Assembly (NCBI RefSeq): GCF_002899455.1
Contig: NZ_PPFB01000001.1
Location: 1,798,001 to 1,862,000 of the forward strand
Length of the DNA stretch: 64,000 nt
Source: Streptomyces sp. DH-12
Lineage (GTDB): Bacteria; Actinomycetota; Actinomycetes; Streptomycetales; Streptomycetaceae
Direction of reading: 5' to 3'
Part shown: one piece after another, positions 8,816 through 16,778 of the stretch
Layout: each line of letters opens with the position of its first letter
How positions within the stretch are numbered: position 1 is the first letter of the stretch
Translations under genes and position numbers: made by a program
Notes under the pieces: generated by a model
What the model was told of the DNA's origin: nothing
The model's database searches: none
The model's input: the letters and a program-made list of their open reading frames with translations, nothing else

Positions 8816-9646
8816 ATGTCCGTTCACTCCGCCCGTTCCCCCCTGGACGACCGCATCGCACGCCTGCGACAGCTCGCCCACGCCGACACCCGGCTGGAGG
8901 GCGTACTGCTCTACGGCTCGTGGACCGTGGGCGAGGCCGACGCCCACTCCGACATCGAGGCGTACCTCTACGTCCGGGACGACCGCCTCGCCGACTTCGA
9001 CGGCCCGGCCTTCCTGGCGCAGCTCGCACCGCTCCAGCTCTCCTACACCAACATGTACGGCGTCCTCGCCGTCGTCTTCGACGACCTGATGCGCGGCGAG
9101 TTCCACCTCACCCCCGCCGGTCCCGGCATCGACGAAGTCCCCACCTGGCAGGGCATGGTGCACCTGCCCCGCCCCGACGACGCCGTCCTGCTCGACCGCA
9201 CCGGCCGGCTCACCCGGGCCGCCCGGCAGCTGGCCGCCTTCCAGCCGCCCGAGCCGGTGACCACCGCCCAGCAGCTCACCGACGAGCTGGCCAACTGGAC
9301 CCTCATGCTCGCCCACGTCCTGGCCCGCGGCGAAATCGCCCGCGCCCACGCCCTGCTGCACACCGTCATCGCACCCCAGCAGCTCCAGCTCTGCCGCCTG
9401 TTGCGCAACAGCACGGCCCACTGGCTCACCCCCAGCCGCGCGCTCGAACAGGACCTGCCCGACACGGACCGTCATCGCTACGTCGCCACCACGGCCGCCG
9501 CCCGCGAGCAGGACGTGCGCACGGCGGCCCGCAACAGCTGGCACTGGAGCCGCGACCTGGCCGCCGAGGCCGCCGACCGCTGGGCCGTCCACCTGCCGCA
9601 CCGACTCCACGAACACATCAGCAACCGCCTGAACGGTCCTCGCTGA
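8816..9646 (+). CDS. Lnu(B)/(F)-like lincosamide nucleotidyltransferase
   Basis: 276 residues, close to the 267 of Lnu(B)/LinB. The nucleotidyltransferase fold motif is LLYGSWTVGE...SDIEAY, with Ser35, Asp46 and Glu48, the same Asp-Ile-Glu spacing as in LinB. The downstream VVFDDLMRGEFH block and the LLDRTGRLT segment also match that family. Enzymes of this group adenylylate the hydroxyl of lincomycin or clindamycin using ATP. AGGAG at 8799-8802 precedes ATG 8816 but is caught in the attenuator stem. It is monocistronic, between rho and a strong terminator. A different nucleotidylation substrate is possible; the attenuator argues for a ribosome-targeting drug. Confidence 0.75.
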   Translation: MSVHSARSPLDDRIARLRQLAHADTRLEGVLLYGSWTVGEADAHSDIEAYLYVRDDRLADFDGPAFLAQLAPLQLSYTNMYGVLAVVFDDLMRGEFHLTPAGPGIDEVPTWQGMVHLPRPDDAVLLDRTGRLTRAARQLAAFQPPEPVTTAQQLTDELANWTLMLAHVLARGEIARAHALLHTVIAPQQLQLCRLLRNSTAHWLTPSRALEQDLPDTDRHRYVATTAAAREQDVRTAARNSWHWSRDLAAEAADRWAVHLPHRLHEHISNRLNGPR

Positions 9647-9655
9647 CCACATCCG

Positions 9656-9687
9656 CCGGGGCTCCCGGACCCGTCCGGGAGCCCCGG
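9656..9687. terminator. Strong bidirectional terminator hairpin
   Basis: A perfect 14-bp stem (9656-9669 with 9674-9687) and a CCCG loop lie between the convergent nucleotidyltransferase and lipoprotein genes. There is no T tract, as usual in Streptomyces. Confidence 0.8.
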
Positions 9688-9731
9688 CCCGGCCGCCCCG
9701 GCCGGCGCGCAACGCCGGCTGAGACCGCCTT

Positions 9732-10265
9732 TCACAGCCGCTCACCCACCGCGGGGGCCTCCGGCGGATGCGGTCCGCCGCCGTCCTTGATGTCGTCCTC
9801 GCAGGTCCGTCGGTCGTGGGCCGACTGATCGTTGGGGATCAGCAGCACCTCGGCGACCCGTTCGGGGTGGGCGACGCCGAGGTAGTAGTCGCCCGTGTAG
9901 GCGCCGTCGGGACCGGACGTCTGAGCCGAGTGGACCGTCTGACAGCCCAGGACCGCGCGCTCCTTGTCCACCGCGCAGACGTCGACCGCGGGTTCGCGCC
10001 CCAGGACCCCGGCTCCGTGGAAGCGGATGTCGAAGTGGATGTGGTCGCCTTCCGCGGGCACCTGCGGGTGAGGTTCCCTGCGCCATCCGGGCACCTCGGC
10101 GGTGACGCCGACGGGCCGCCCGTTCTCGTCCTCGATCTCCACCCGCACCCCCGCCTCCCCGCGCTCCGCCGTCGTGTCGGTGCAGCTCCACAGGAGACCG
10201 CAGCCGGACAGGGTGAGCGTCGCCAGAGCCGATGACGTGCCGACGAGTATGCGTGCGAGGGTCAT
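9732..10265 (-). CDS. Putative lipoprotein, function unknown
   Basis: 177 residues. A short hydrophobic signal ends in the lipobox LSGC with Cys22, so the protein is probably anchored outside the membrane. The mature part is polar, with several further cysteines (WSCTD, VCAVD, GCQTV, RTCED) that could form disulfides. GGAGG precedes ATG 10265. It lies 41 bases downstream of the 2H phosphoesterase gene in the same direction, so the two may be cotranscribed. Family not recognised. Confidence 0.75.
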   Translation of the reverse strand: MTLARILVGTSSALATLTLSGCGLLWSCTDTTAERGEAGVRVEIEDENGRPVGVTAEVPGWRREPHPQVPAEGDHIHFDIRFHGAGVLGREPAVDVCAVDKERAVLGCQTVHSAQTSGPDGAYTGDYYLGVAHPERVAEVLLIPNDQSAHDRRTCEDDIKDGGGPHPPEAPAVGERL

Positions 10266-10306
10266 GAAGGACGACCTCCGGTGAGTCGGACGAGGATGAG
10301 GACGGG

Positions 10307-10840
10307 TCAGGGGCGGGGGTGCAGGATCTCCAGCGTCCCCGTCTCCGTGTCGAAGCTGCGCAAGGTCGTGAGGTGGGCCGACAGCGGCAGGGGCGGGAGG
10401 AGTTCGGGGACGCGGCGGCCGGCGAAGGCGCCGGGGCGGCGGGTGCGGCCGAGGGTGATGTGCGGGCTCCAGTTCCCCGGTGCGTGGAGGGGGTTCAGGG
10501 TCTCGGGCCGGTTCTCCGAGGTCACCGCGTCCCACACCTTGCGGTGCAGGCCGGCCAGCGCGGGGTCGAGTGCGAGCGACCAGGCCAGGACGGACGTGGG
10601 GCGCTCGAAGCGGATCACGCCCTCGAAACGGACCGGCAGAGGCAGCTCCGCCGCCGCCCCGGCCAGCTCCCAGCGGATGGGAGCCGTCAGCTCCGGGCAG
10701 GCGGCCAGGGTGAGATGGGGGCTGTTGGTGGGTGAGCGGTGGCGTGCCTGACTGGGCAGCCCGGCGTCCGCGAGCCGTCGCCAGGCCTCCCTGACCGCCG
10801 AATCCGCCGCCTCGTCCAACAGAAGTTCCACCGTGCGCAC
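10307..10840 (-). CDS. 2'-5' RNA ligase/2H phosphoesterase family protein
   Basis: 177 residues with the two HxT-type motifs that define the 2H superfamily, HLTLA in the first half and HITLG in the second. Members hydrolyse or form 2',3'-cyclic or 2',5' phosphodiester bonds in RNA or nucleotides. The start codon is GTG 10840; the TAGGCT -10 box ends six bases upstream with no ribosome binding site, so it is probably leaderless. It is divergent from the next lipoprotein gene. The true substrate (tRNA splicing intermediate, cyclic nucleotide) cannot be told from sequence. Confidence 0.8.
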   Translation of the reverse strand: MRTVELLLDEAADSAVREAWRRLADAGLPSQARHRSPTNSPHLTLAACPELTAPIRWELAGAAAELPLPVRFEGVIRFERPTSVLAWSLALDPALAGLHRKVWDAVTSENRPETLNPLHAPGNWSPHITLGRTRRPGAFAGRRVPELLPPLPLSAHLTTLRSFDTETGTLEILHPRP

Positions 10841-10846
10841 CCCGGC

Positions 10847-10852
10847 AGCCTA
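10847..10852 (-). promoter_or_regulatory. -10 hexamer TAGGCT, leaderless-type promoter
   Basis: Six bases separate it from GTG 10840. Confidence 0.5.
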
Positions 10853-10947
10853 CTTGTGCGCCGGTGCGCCTTCCGTGCATCGAACGGCACGTTGCGAATG
10901 GGTCAAGGTCCGCGACTCCGCGCGCCTCCGCCCGTTCCATGGCAGGC

Positions 10948-11463
10948 ATGGTGCGCAGAAGAGCAACGTCCCTCGCCGTCAACGCCGTCACCGCCGTTGC
11001 CGTGGTGCTTCTTTCCGTCGCCTCGTGCGCCTCCGGCGACGACGGGGGCGGGAGCGGTGAGGACCGGCCCACGAGCGGGGCCGACGCCAGGACGTCCACG
11101 TCGAGTTCCCCCACACCGCCGCCCTCGCCCTCGCCCTCGCCGACCGGGCCCTGTGCCGACGGGTCGTGCGAGATCACGGTCGGCGCCGGGGACGTCGTGG
11201 AGGTTCCCGGGACGTACGGGCTCGGGCCGATCGAGGTCACGGCGGTCGCCGGGGACGAGGTCGAGATGGTCGCGCCGGTCCACGGGTCGGGCTACAGCAT
11301 CGCCGGCTGTTCCGGGGGCGGCGGCGTGACGTCGCACGGCGGCGGAGGCGTCCGGCTCCGCTGCGGTGAGGGGCCCGCGGCGACCCTGAACGACGTCATG
11401 AGCCTCGAGGTGGTCGAGGTGCGGGGCAGGACGGCTGTGCTCCGCATCGCGCCCGCCTCCTGA
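10948..11463 (+). CDS. Putative lipoprotein with Pro/Ser-rich linker
   Basis: 171 residues. A signal segment ends in the lipobox VASC at Cys27. A low-complexity spacer rich in Gly, Asp, Ser and Pro (ending PSPSPSPT) precedes a compact domain of about 95 residues from GPCADGSC onward. The domain contains four cysteines, probably in disulfides, and a Gly-rich loop (GCSGGGGVT). Starts at ATG 10939 and 10948 are both in frame; I prefer 10948 because TTCCAT ends seven bases before it. Surface-displayed small domain, function not recognised. Confidence 0.65.
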   Translation: MVRRRATSLAVNAVTAVAVVLLSVASCASGDDGGGSGEDRPTSGADARTSTSSSPTPPPSPSPSPTGPCADGSCEITVGAGDVVEVPGTYGLGPIEVTAVAGDEVEMVAPVHGSGYSIAGCSGGGGVTSHGGGGVRLRCGEGPAATLNDVMSLEVVEVRGRTAVLRIAPAS

Positions 11464-11521
11464 CCCCGGGGCGGCGAAAACCGTTGGCGGGTCCGTGCCG
11501 CCACGGCCGAGCATGGGGCGC

Positions 11522-12082
11522 ATGACCGACACACCCGCGCGATGGACCCGGGCGACCGTCCACCCCGACATGTGGACCGACCCGGACGACGATCCCCGGA
11601 ACAACGAGGGGCCGGGCCCGGACGGTGAGCTGCCGACGCTCAAGGAGGTGCTGCGGGACTACCGTCTGACGCTGCTCATGAAGTGCGAGGGTCTCACCCC
11701 GGAGCAGCTGGCGCGGCGGTCGGTGCCGCCGTCGACGATGTCGCTGCTCGGACTGGTGCGGCACCTCGCCGAGGCCGAGCGGGACTGGCGGAACTGGATC
11801 AGCGACGGCGAGCCGCTGCCGAAGCTGTACGGCCGGCGGGACGCGGACTTCGACGAGGCCGTGGGCGAGCAGGCCGCGGTCGACGCCGCGTACGCGGATC
11901 TGGAGCGGGAGCAGGCGGCCACCGACGTCGCCCTCGACGCGCATCCGGACCTCGGCGAGCGCCTCGGGCGGGAGAACGTCGCGGTGCGGGAGCTGCTCGT
12001 GCACCGGATCGAGGAGTACGCCCGTCACTGCGGCCACGCCGACCTGCTCCGCGAGTGCGTCGACGGCCGGGTGGGGCAGTAG
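11522..12082 (+). CDS. DinB-like/DUF664 family protein
   Basis: 186 residues. After an acidic N-terminus (DPDDDPRNN) comes a four-helix DinB_2/mini-circle-protein type domain. LLGLVRHLAEAERDW supplies the first metal His, and HRIEEYARHCGHADLLRE the C-terminal His pair that typically bind a divalent metal. Many actinobacterial members use mycothiol or other thiols as cosubstrate, but no specific reaction can be assigned. Start ATG 11522; a GAGCAT hexamer ends seven bases upstream and TTGGCG lies 19 bases before that. The preceding lipoprotein ends 58 bases upstream. Confidence 0.75.
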   Translation: MTDTPARWTRATVHPDMWTDPDDDPRNNEGPGPDGELPTLKEVLRDYRLTLLMKCEGLTPEQLARRSVPPSTMSLLGLVRHLAEAERDWRNWISDGEPLPKLYGRRDADFDEAVGEQAAVDAAYADLEREQAATDVALDAHPDLGERLGRENVAVRELLVHRIEEYARHCGHADLLRECVDGRVGQ

Positions 12083-12415
12083 CGGAGACGCTTCCGACAG
12101 CACCGGCCCCGACGACACCGCCCCCGGCAGCGCCGGGCCGCCTGCACGCCGCGCTGCGGCATGCCGGTGGCGCACCAAGGGGAGAGAGGTCCGCTTCGCC
12201 CGTGTCGTGCCGGGGTCGTGTCCGAGCACGGGCCGGTCGGGAGGCCGGGGCTGCCCCCCGCGTGGACGGCCGCCGTACGAAGTTCGTGCGGGTGCCGGCG
12301 GACCACTGCCCCAGCGACGGCCGGGACGACCTGGCCCTGCTCGCCCTGCGCGTCCCGGCCGGCACCCGCTGCCCGCGGCCGGGCTTCCCGGAGGGCTGAG
12401 TCTCCCCGGGACGCC
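12083..12415. other. Intergenic region between DinB-like gene and carboxylesterase
   Basis: 333 bases with no intact gene. It holds the apparent C-terminal remnant of a phosphatase (see next entry). No promoter or clear terminator was seen. Confidence 0.5.
12264..12399 (+). pseudogene. Possible C-terminal remnant of a PP2C/SpoIIE-type phosphatase
   Basis: The reading frame ending at 12399 closes with ...GRDDLALLALRVPAG, which looks like the final strand of RsbU/SpoIIE-type PP2C phosphatases (DDxALLxxR). Nothing upstream in this frame resembles the rest of such a domain and there is no start. I read it as a decayed gene end, with low confidence; chance similarity is possible. Confidence 0.3.
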
Positions 12416-13966
12416 TCAGGCGCGTCGCGGCGCTCCGCCGCGGCGCAGCCGGCGGATGACCGAGCGGACCTCGGGCGGGGGCGGCTCGTGCGCGGACCGC
12501 TCCGCGGCGGGCCGGGTCCACAGGGCCAGTTCGCGGTCGCGGGGGCCGTGGACGGTGTGCGGGGCGCCGTCGCCGTACACGTGGACCGGGTGGTGGGGGC
12601 CCCACGGTTCCCAGCCGGGACTGCCGTCGGTGACGAACCGTACCCACGCCCCGTGCAGGGCGTCGGCGAGTTCCTGCGGGGCGCCCTCGCCCGTGAGCCT
12701 GCGCGCGTCGGGGGTGCCGCCGCTGTCGAAGACGAAGCCCAGTTCCAGCGCGTGGCAGGCGCCCAGGCCGGGCCGGCCGGAGGACCAGGCGAACTCGTAG
12801 ACGTACGAGGGTTCCGCGCGGCCGTCGGCGAGGCGGTGCAGGGGGGCGCGGAGCAGGTGGTCCGTGACCATCTGGCCGACGGTCTCGGCGGTGCCGGCGT
12901 CGGGACGCAGGGCGCGGTAGCCACGCGGGACCCCGCTGCCGCAGCGGCAGCGGGCCATCGCCCCGGCAAGGGCCACCGCGCCCAGGCGGTCGACGCGTTC
13001 CGTCAGGCCGCCGGGGACCAGCCAGAGCCGGTACTCGTCGCGGGTCCAGCCGGTCATCAGGGTGACGCCGGGGGCCGCGCCGCCGGTGAGGGCCTCCAGG
13101 GGATCACGCGGCACCAGGTCGCCGTCGACGACGATGCCGAAGGCGGGGCCGCCGAACAGCGGGCCGCCGAGACGGCCGACGTCGGCCTGGGCGCGCAGCA
13201 GGTGCGCGCGGTCGACGGCGGCGAAGGCCTCGGCGGTGGCGGGCACCTCGAGGCGGGTGGCCATCCGGCGGACCATGCGCCGCACCTTGTCCCGGTCCGT
13301 GGACCCGGGTGGTCCGCTCTGCAGGACGGCCTGCCGTATCAGCCCCTGGGACTGCGGGGCCGCGACGAGCGCGCCCGCGCTGACGGCTCCGGCGGACTGG
13401 CCGGCCAGGGTGACCCGGCTCGGGTCGCCGCCGAACGCGGCTATCGACTCGTGCACCCACCGCAGCGCGGCGAGCTGATCGCGCAGGCCGGGGTTGGCGG
13501 GGGCGTCCGGGAAGAGACCGTACCCCTCCACGCCGAGGCGGTAGTTGAGGGAGACGAAGACGACGCCGTCGCGGGCGAAGGTGCTGCCGTCGTACACCGG
13601 GACCGCTGAGGAGCCTCTGGTCAGCGCGCCGCCGTGCAGCCACACCAGGACCGGGAGGCGGGCGTCCGGGGACGGGTCGGGGGTCCAGACGTTCAGGTTG
13701 AGACAGTCGTCGCCCTCGACGGCGGGGTCGGACAGGTACTCGGCGAAGGCCGGGGAGTACGGGGGTTTCGGCGCGGTGGGCCCGAAGGCGCCGGCGTCGC
13801 GCACGCCGTCCCAGGGCTCCGGCGGGACGGGCGGACGGAAGCGGTGCGGCCCGAACGGGGGCGCCGCGTAGGGGATGCCGCGGAACACGGCGACGCCCCG
13901 CTCCCACCTGCCCCGCACGGCGCCGTACGCCGTCGCGGTCACCGGGTCCTGCCGCTCCGCCGTCAC
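12416..13966 (-). CDS. Type B carboxylesterase
   Basis: 516 residues, the usual length for the alpha/beta-hydrolase carboxylesterase B family. Recognisable blocks are VFRGIPYAAPP, EDDCLNLNVW-like GDDCLNLNVW, VLVWLHGGA (oxyanion hole), and the nucleophile elbow AGQSAGA. A His in CHALELGF is the likely catalytic His. No signal peptide was seen, so it is probably cytosolic. It would hydrolyse esters such as p-nitrobenzyl-type or natural acyl esters; substrate unknown. Of several in-frame starts I chose GTG 13966 (AAGGG ten bases upstream). It is divergent from the LacI gene, which may control it. Confidence 0.85.
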   Translation of the reverse strand: MTAERQDPVTATAYGAVRGRWERGVAVFRGIPYAAPPFGPHRFRPPVPPEPWDGVRDAGAFGPTAPKPPYSPAFAEYLSDPAVEGDDCLNLNVWTPDPSPDARLPVLVWLHGGALTRGSSAVPVYDGSTFARDGVVFVSLNYRLGVEGYGLFPDAPANPGLRDQLAALRWVHESIAAFGGDPSRVTLAGQSAGAVSAGALVAAPQSQGLIRQAVLQSGPPGSTDRDKVRRMVRRMATRLEVPATAEAFAAVDRAHLLRAQADVGRLGGPLFGGPAFGIVVDGDLVPRDPLEALTGGAAPGVTLMTGWTRDEYRLWLVPGGLTERVDRLGAVALAGAMARCRCGSGVPRGYRALRPDAGTAETVGQMVTDHLLRAPLHRLADGRAEPSYVYEFAWSSGRPGLGACHALELGFVFDSGGTPDARRLTGEGAPQELADALHGAWVRFVTDGSPGWEPWGPHHPVHVYGDGAPHTVHGPRDRELALWTRPAAERSAHEPPPPEVRSVIRRLRRGGAPRRA

Positions 13967-14308
13967 CTCGCCCACCACCCTTCGCCCGCTCGTCCGACGC
14001 ACGTGTTCCGTGCGGTTCGGCCGCACCTGGAGGTCCGGCACTCCGGTCGCCGCCGGCCGGACGCCTCCAGGCGCCGGTTCCGGCCGTCGTACCGACCGAC
14101 CGTGGCGACCGGTTCCCACCGGTTACGCCCCGTCGGCCGCCCCCGGCGTCCCGGCCGCCGAACCGCCGGAAGCGCGCCGGAGCCCGACACCCGCGGCCGG
14201 ACCCACCGGTGACGACAAGAGCACCACACCGCTCACCGGCATTCCTGCCCGAACAGGGGGCGACCCCAGGCGCACGACAGGGTTCTTCCCGCCCCGCGAC
14301 CGCGGTTC

Positions 14309-14314
14309 TACAGT
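14309..14314 (+). promoter_or_regulatory. -10 hexamer TACAGT of the lacI-type gene
   Basis: It lies 41 bases before ATG 14356 and directly abuts the operator below. Confidence 0.5.
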
Positions 14315-14315
14315 A

Positions 14316-14327
14316 GGAAGCGCTTTC
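14316..14327. promoter_or_regulatory. LacI-family operator (GGAAGCGCTTTC)
   Basis: A near-palindrome around a perfect AAGCGCTT core, the classic half-site pattern of LacI/GalR regulators. It begins one base after the -10 hexamer and covers the expected transcription start, so binding would block the regulator's own promoter. Confidence 0.6.
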
Positions 14328-14355
14328 TATCCGGCGGGAGAGGTGGGTGGGCCCG

Positions 14356-15519
14356 ATGGGCCGAACGGGGCGTGCGCGCACGGGGGCCGGACCGACCCTG
14401 GCGGTGGTGGCCCGCGAGGCGGGCGTCTCCGTGCCCACCGCCTCGAAGGTGGTCAACGGCCGGGAGGACGTCGCCCCCGAGACCCGCCGACGCGTCACGG
14501 AGGCCTTGGACCGGCTCGGCTACGTCCGCCGCCCCCGGTTCGACGGGGCGGGGATGACGCCCCCGGTGGACCTGGTGGTGAACGCGCTCGACGACTCCGC
14601 CTCGGGCGTCGTGCTCCACGGCGCGGAGGAGGCCGCGCACGACGCCGGTCTGGAGGTCGTCGTCCGCGCCGCGCACACCCGCACCGGCTCGGAACGGCCC
14701 GGCCGCGCCTGGCTGGAACGCCTGGCGCTGCGCGGTTCGGCGGGCGTCCTGTTCCACCTCGCCGAGCCGAGCGCGGCGCAGTACGCCTGGCTGGAGCAGC
14801 ACCGCGTCCCCTTCGCGCTGATCGACCCGGCGTGCGAACCGCCGCCCGGCGCGGTCTCGGTCGGCGGGGCGAACTGGCAGGGCGGGGTGACGGCGACCGA
14901 GCACCTGCTGGCGCTGGGCCACGAGCGCATCGCCGTCGTCGCCGGTCCTCCCGGCCGCACGCTGTCCGGCCGGGCCCGCCTCGCCGGTCACCGTTCGGCG
15001 CTCGCCTCGGCCGGGGTGCGCCACCGCCCCGAGTACGTGCGCCATGCCGACGGCCCGGACAGCGCCGACGAGGCCGCCGTACGCCGCCGGATGCGCGAGC
15101 TGCTCGACCTGCCGGAACCGCCGACGGCCGTCTTCGTCTGCTCCGACCGGATGACGCCCGGGGTGTACGGGGCGCTGGCGGAGCGCGGCCTGCGGGTGCC
15201 GGACGACATGAGTGTGGTGGGTTTCGACGACCTGCCCGAGGCCCGCTGGCTCGCCCCGGCGCTGACGACGGTCCGCCAGCCGCTCGCCGAGATGGCGGCC
15301 ACGGCGCTCCGTCTGCTGCTGCGCATGCGGGACGGGCACCGCCCGGAGAGCACCCGCACCGAGCTGTCGACCCGGCTGGTGGAGCGTGCGAGCACGGCTC
15401 CGCCCCCGCGTGCGAGCGCGCTCCCTCCCCCACCGCCGCCGCCCGGCCGGCCGGCGGCCGTGCTGCTCGGCGGTGCGGCGCCGTGGCGGGAGGTCAGCGG
15501 GCCACCGCGGCCCAGTTGA
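14356..15519 (+). CDS. LacI/GalR family transcriptional regulator
   Basis: 387 residues. The N-terminal helix-turn-helix (LAVVAREAGVSVPTASKVVNG, about residues 14-34) is followed by a periplasmic-binding-protein-like sugar domain ending near residue 340 (VVGFDDLPEARWLAPALTTVRQP). A proline- and alanine-rich tail of about 45 residues follows the usual family end and overlaps the convergent ThuA gene by 26 bases; it may be a read-through extension. AGGTGG precedes ATG 14356; GTG 14347 is an alternative. An AAGCGCTT operator overlaps its own promoter. No sugar transport genes adjoin it, so the divergent carboxylesterase is the only nearby target. Confidence 0.85.
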   Translation: MGRTGRARTGAGPTLAVVAREAGVSVPTASKVVNGREDVAPETRRRVTEALDRLGYVRRPRFDGAGMTPPVDLVVNALDDSASGVVLHGAEEAAHDAGLEVVVRAAHTRTGSERPGRAWLERLALRGSAGVLFHLAEPSAAQYAWLEQHRVPFALIDPACEPPPGAVSVGGANWQGGVTATEHLLALGHERIAVVAGPPGRTLSGRARLAGHRSALASAGVRHRPEYVRHADGPDSADEAAVRRRMRELLDLPEPPTAVFVCSDRMTPGVYGALAERGLRVPDDMSVVGFDDLPEARWLAPALTTVRQPLAEMAATALRLLLRMRDGHRPESTRTELSTRLVERASTAPPPRASALPPPPPPPGRPAAVLLGGAAPWREVSGPPRPS

Positions 15520-16144
15520 TCCCGCCGCGCAGGTGGGCGCGGAAGAGCGGGTCGCCGTAGGCCTCGGCCGTGTGACCGAGGGCGGTGTAGAAGACACGGC
15601 CCGCGCCGTGCCCACGGCACCAGGCCAGGGGGTGGTCGTCCCCCATGGTGCCGCCGTCGTACGACGACTCGTCGGCGGAGAGCAGGACGTGCACGGCGTT
15701 CCGCGGGTTGGTGCGGAAGTCGTACCACTCGTCGGTCACCTCCCAGACGGCGGGCAGATGCCGGGTCGCCGGGTGGCCGCGGTCCTCGACGAGCGCGCGG
15801 CCGGGCTGGACCGGGGGGTGGCTGTCGAAACGGGCGCCGAGGAGTTCGCCGTAGTAGGGCCAGTCGTCCTCGGTGCAGGCCGCCGCGTGCACGCCGACGA
15901 ACCCTCCGCCGCCCTCGACGTACGCCGCGAGCCGTTCGCGGCCGGCCGGGGTGAGCACCTCGCCGCTGGTGGAGAGGAACACGACCGCCGCGTACCGGTC
16001 GAGCGGCTCCTCCAGAGCCGCCGGGTCCTCGTGGGCGTGGACCTCGAAGCCGCCGAGGGTGCGCAGGGCGGCGATGCCGGCCGGGATGGAGTCGTGCCGG
16101 TAGTCGGTGGTGCGGGTGTAGACCAGGAGCGCGGGTTCGGCCAT
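15494..16144 (-). CDS. ThuA-like domain protein
   Basis: 216 residues with the class I amidotransferase-like ThuA fold: ALLVYTRTTDYRHDSIP at the start, YVEGGGGFVGVHAA, and the closing GRVFYTALGHT. ThuA proteins take part in trehalose and other disaccharide catabolism, but their reaction is poorly defined. Start ATG 16144 with a TAGGCT box seven bases upstream and no ribosome binding site. It converges on and overlaps the LacI gene end. The window also has trehalose synthesis genes far away (48.9-56.1 kb), but no direct link is visible. Confidence 0.8.
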   Translation of the reverse strand: MAEPALLVYTRTTDYRHDSIPAGIAALRTLGGFEVHAHEDPAALEEPLDRYAAVVFLSTSGEVLTPAGRERLAAYVEGGGGFVGVHAAACTEDDWPYYGELLGARFDSHPPVQPGRALVEDRGHPATRHLPAVWEVTDEWYDFRTNPRNAVHVLLSADESSYDGGTMGDDHPLAWCRGHGAGRVFYTALGHTAEAYGDPLFRAHLRGGINWAAVAR

Positions 16145-16151
16145 GGGCGGG

Positions 16152-16157
16152 AGCCTA
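16152..16157 (-). promoter_or_regulatory. -10 hexamer TAGGCT, leaderless-type promoter
   Basis: Ends seven bases before ATG 16144 on the minus strand. Confidence 0.5.
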
Positions 16158-16360
16158 CGCGCGCGCGTGCGGCCCCCGGGCGCGGGGTTCCGCACCTCCG
16201 GCGACCGCGGCGGCGGTCCGCCGCGGGAAGCGGGAAGGGGGAAGGGGACTCGGAGCCGATGGGCCGGCGCCGGTACGCGTACCCGCGGGACGGAGGACCG
16301 CCCGCGGCATCGAGGGCTCACGGTGTCCGATTCGTTCAAGACACCCGGCGCCGGCCTCCC

Positions 16361-16366
16361 TACGGT
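16361..16366 (+). promoter_or_regulatory. -10 hexamer TACGGT, leaderless-type promoter
   Basis: Ends seven bases before ATG 16374 on the plus strand. Confidence 0.5.
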
Positions 16367-16373
16367 GAGCCGC

Positions 16374-16778
16374 ATGAACGCACGATTCGATGCCATCGGA
16401 ATGGTCGTCTCGGACATGGCCGCCTCCGTCGCCTTCTACCGGCGGCTCGGGCTGTCGTTCCCGGAAGGGGCCGAGACGCAGGGACATGTGGAGGCGGAAC
16501 TGCCGGGCGGGATGAGGCTGATGCTGGACACCGAGGAGACGGTCCGGTCGTTCCACGCGCAGTGGAGGCCGCCGTCGGACGGAGGCCGTACCTCCCTGGC
16601 CGTGCGGTGCGACAGCCCGGCGGAGGTCGACGCGCTGTTCGCCGACATGCTGGAGGCGGCCGGCGCCCGCGCCGAGTTGAAGCCGTGGGACGCGGTGTGG
16701 GGGCAGCGGTACGCCGTCCTCCTCGATCCGGACGGCAACGGAGTGGACCTGTTCGCCCCGCTGCCCACGGGCGACTAG
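16374..16778 (+). CDS. VOC family (glyoxalase/bleomycin-resistance fold) protein
   Basis: 134 residues, a single vicinal-oxygen-chelate unit pair: [21 protein letters not shown] at the start and [19 protein letters not shown] at the end. Such proteins isomerise, cleave or sequester small molecules; the reaction is not predictable here. Start ATG 16374 follows TACGGT by seven bases, so it is probably leaderless. Its last four bases overlap the end of the convergent AraC-type regulator gene. It is divergent from the ThuA gene. Confidence 0.8.
   Translation: MNARFDAIGMVVSDMAASVAFYRRLGLSFPEGAETQGHVEAELPGGMRLMLDTEETVRSFHAQWRPPSDGGRTSLAVRCDSPAEVDALFADMLEAAGARAELKPWDAVWGQRYAVLLDPDGNGVDLFAPLPTGD

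Larger units (their letters stand above)
13967..14355. other. Divergent promoter region, carboxylesterase/LacI
   Basis: 389 bases without a gene. The right end holds the LacI-gene -10 box and a LacI-type operator (separate entries). The left part shows no clear feature apart from the carboxylesterase ribosome binding site. Confidence 0.5.
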
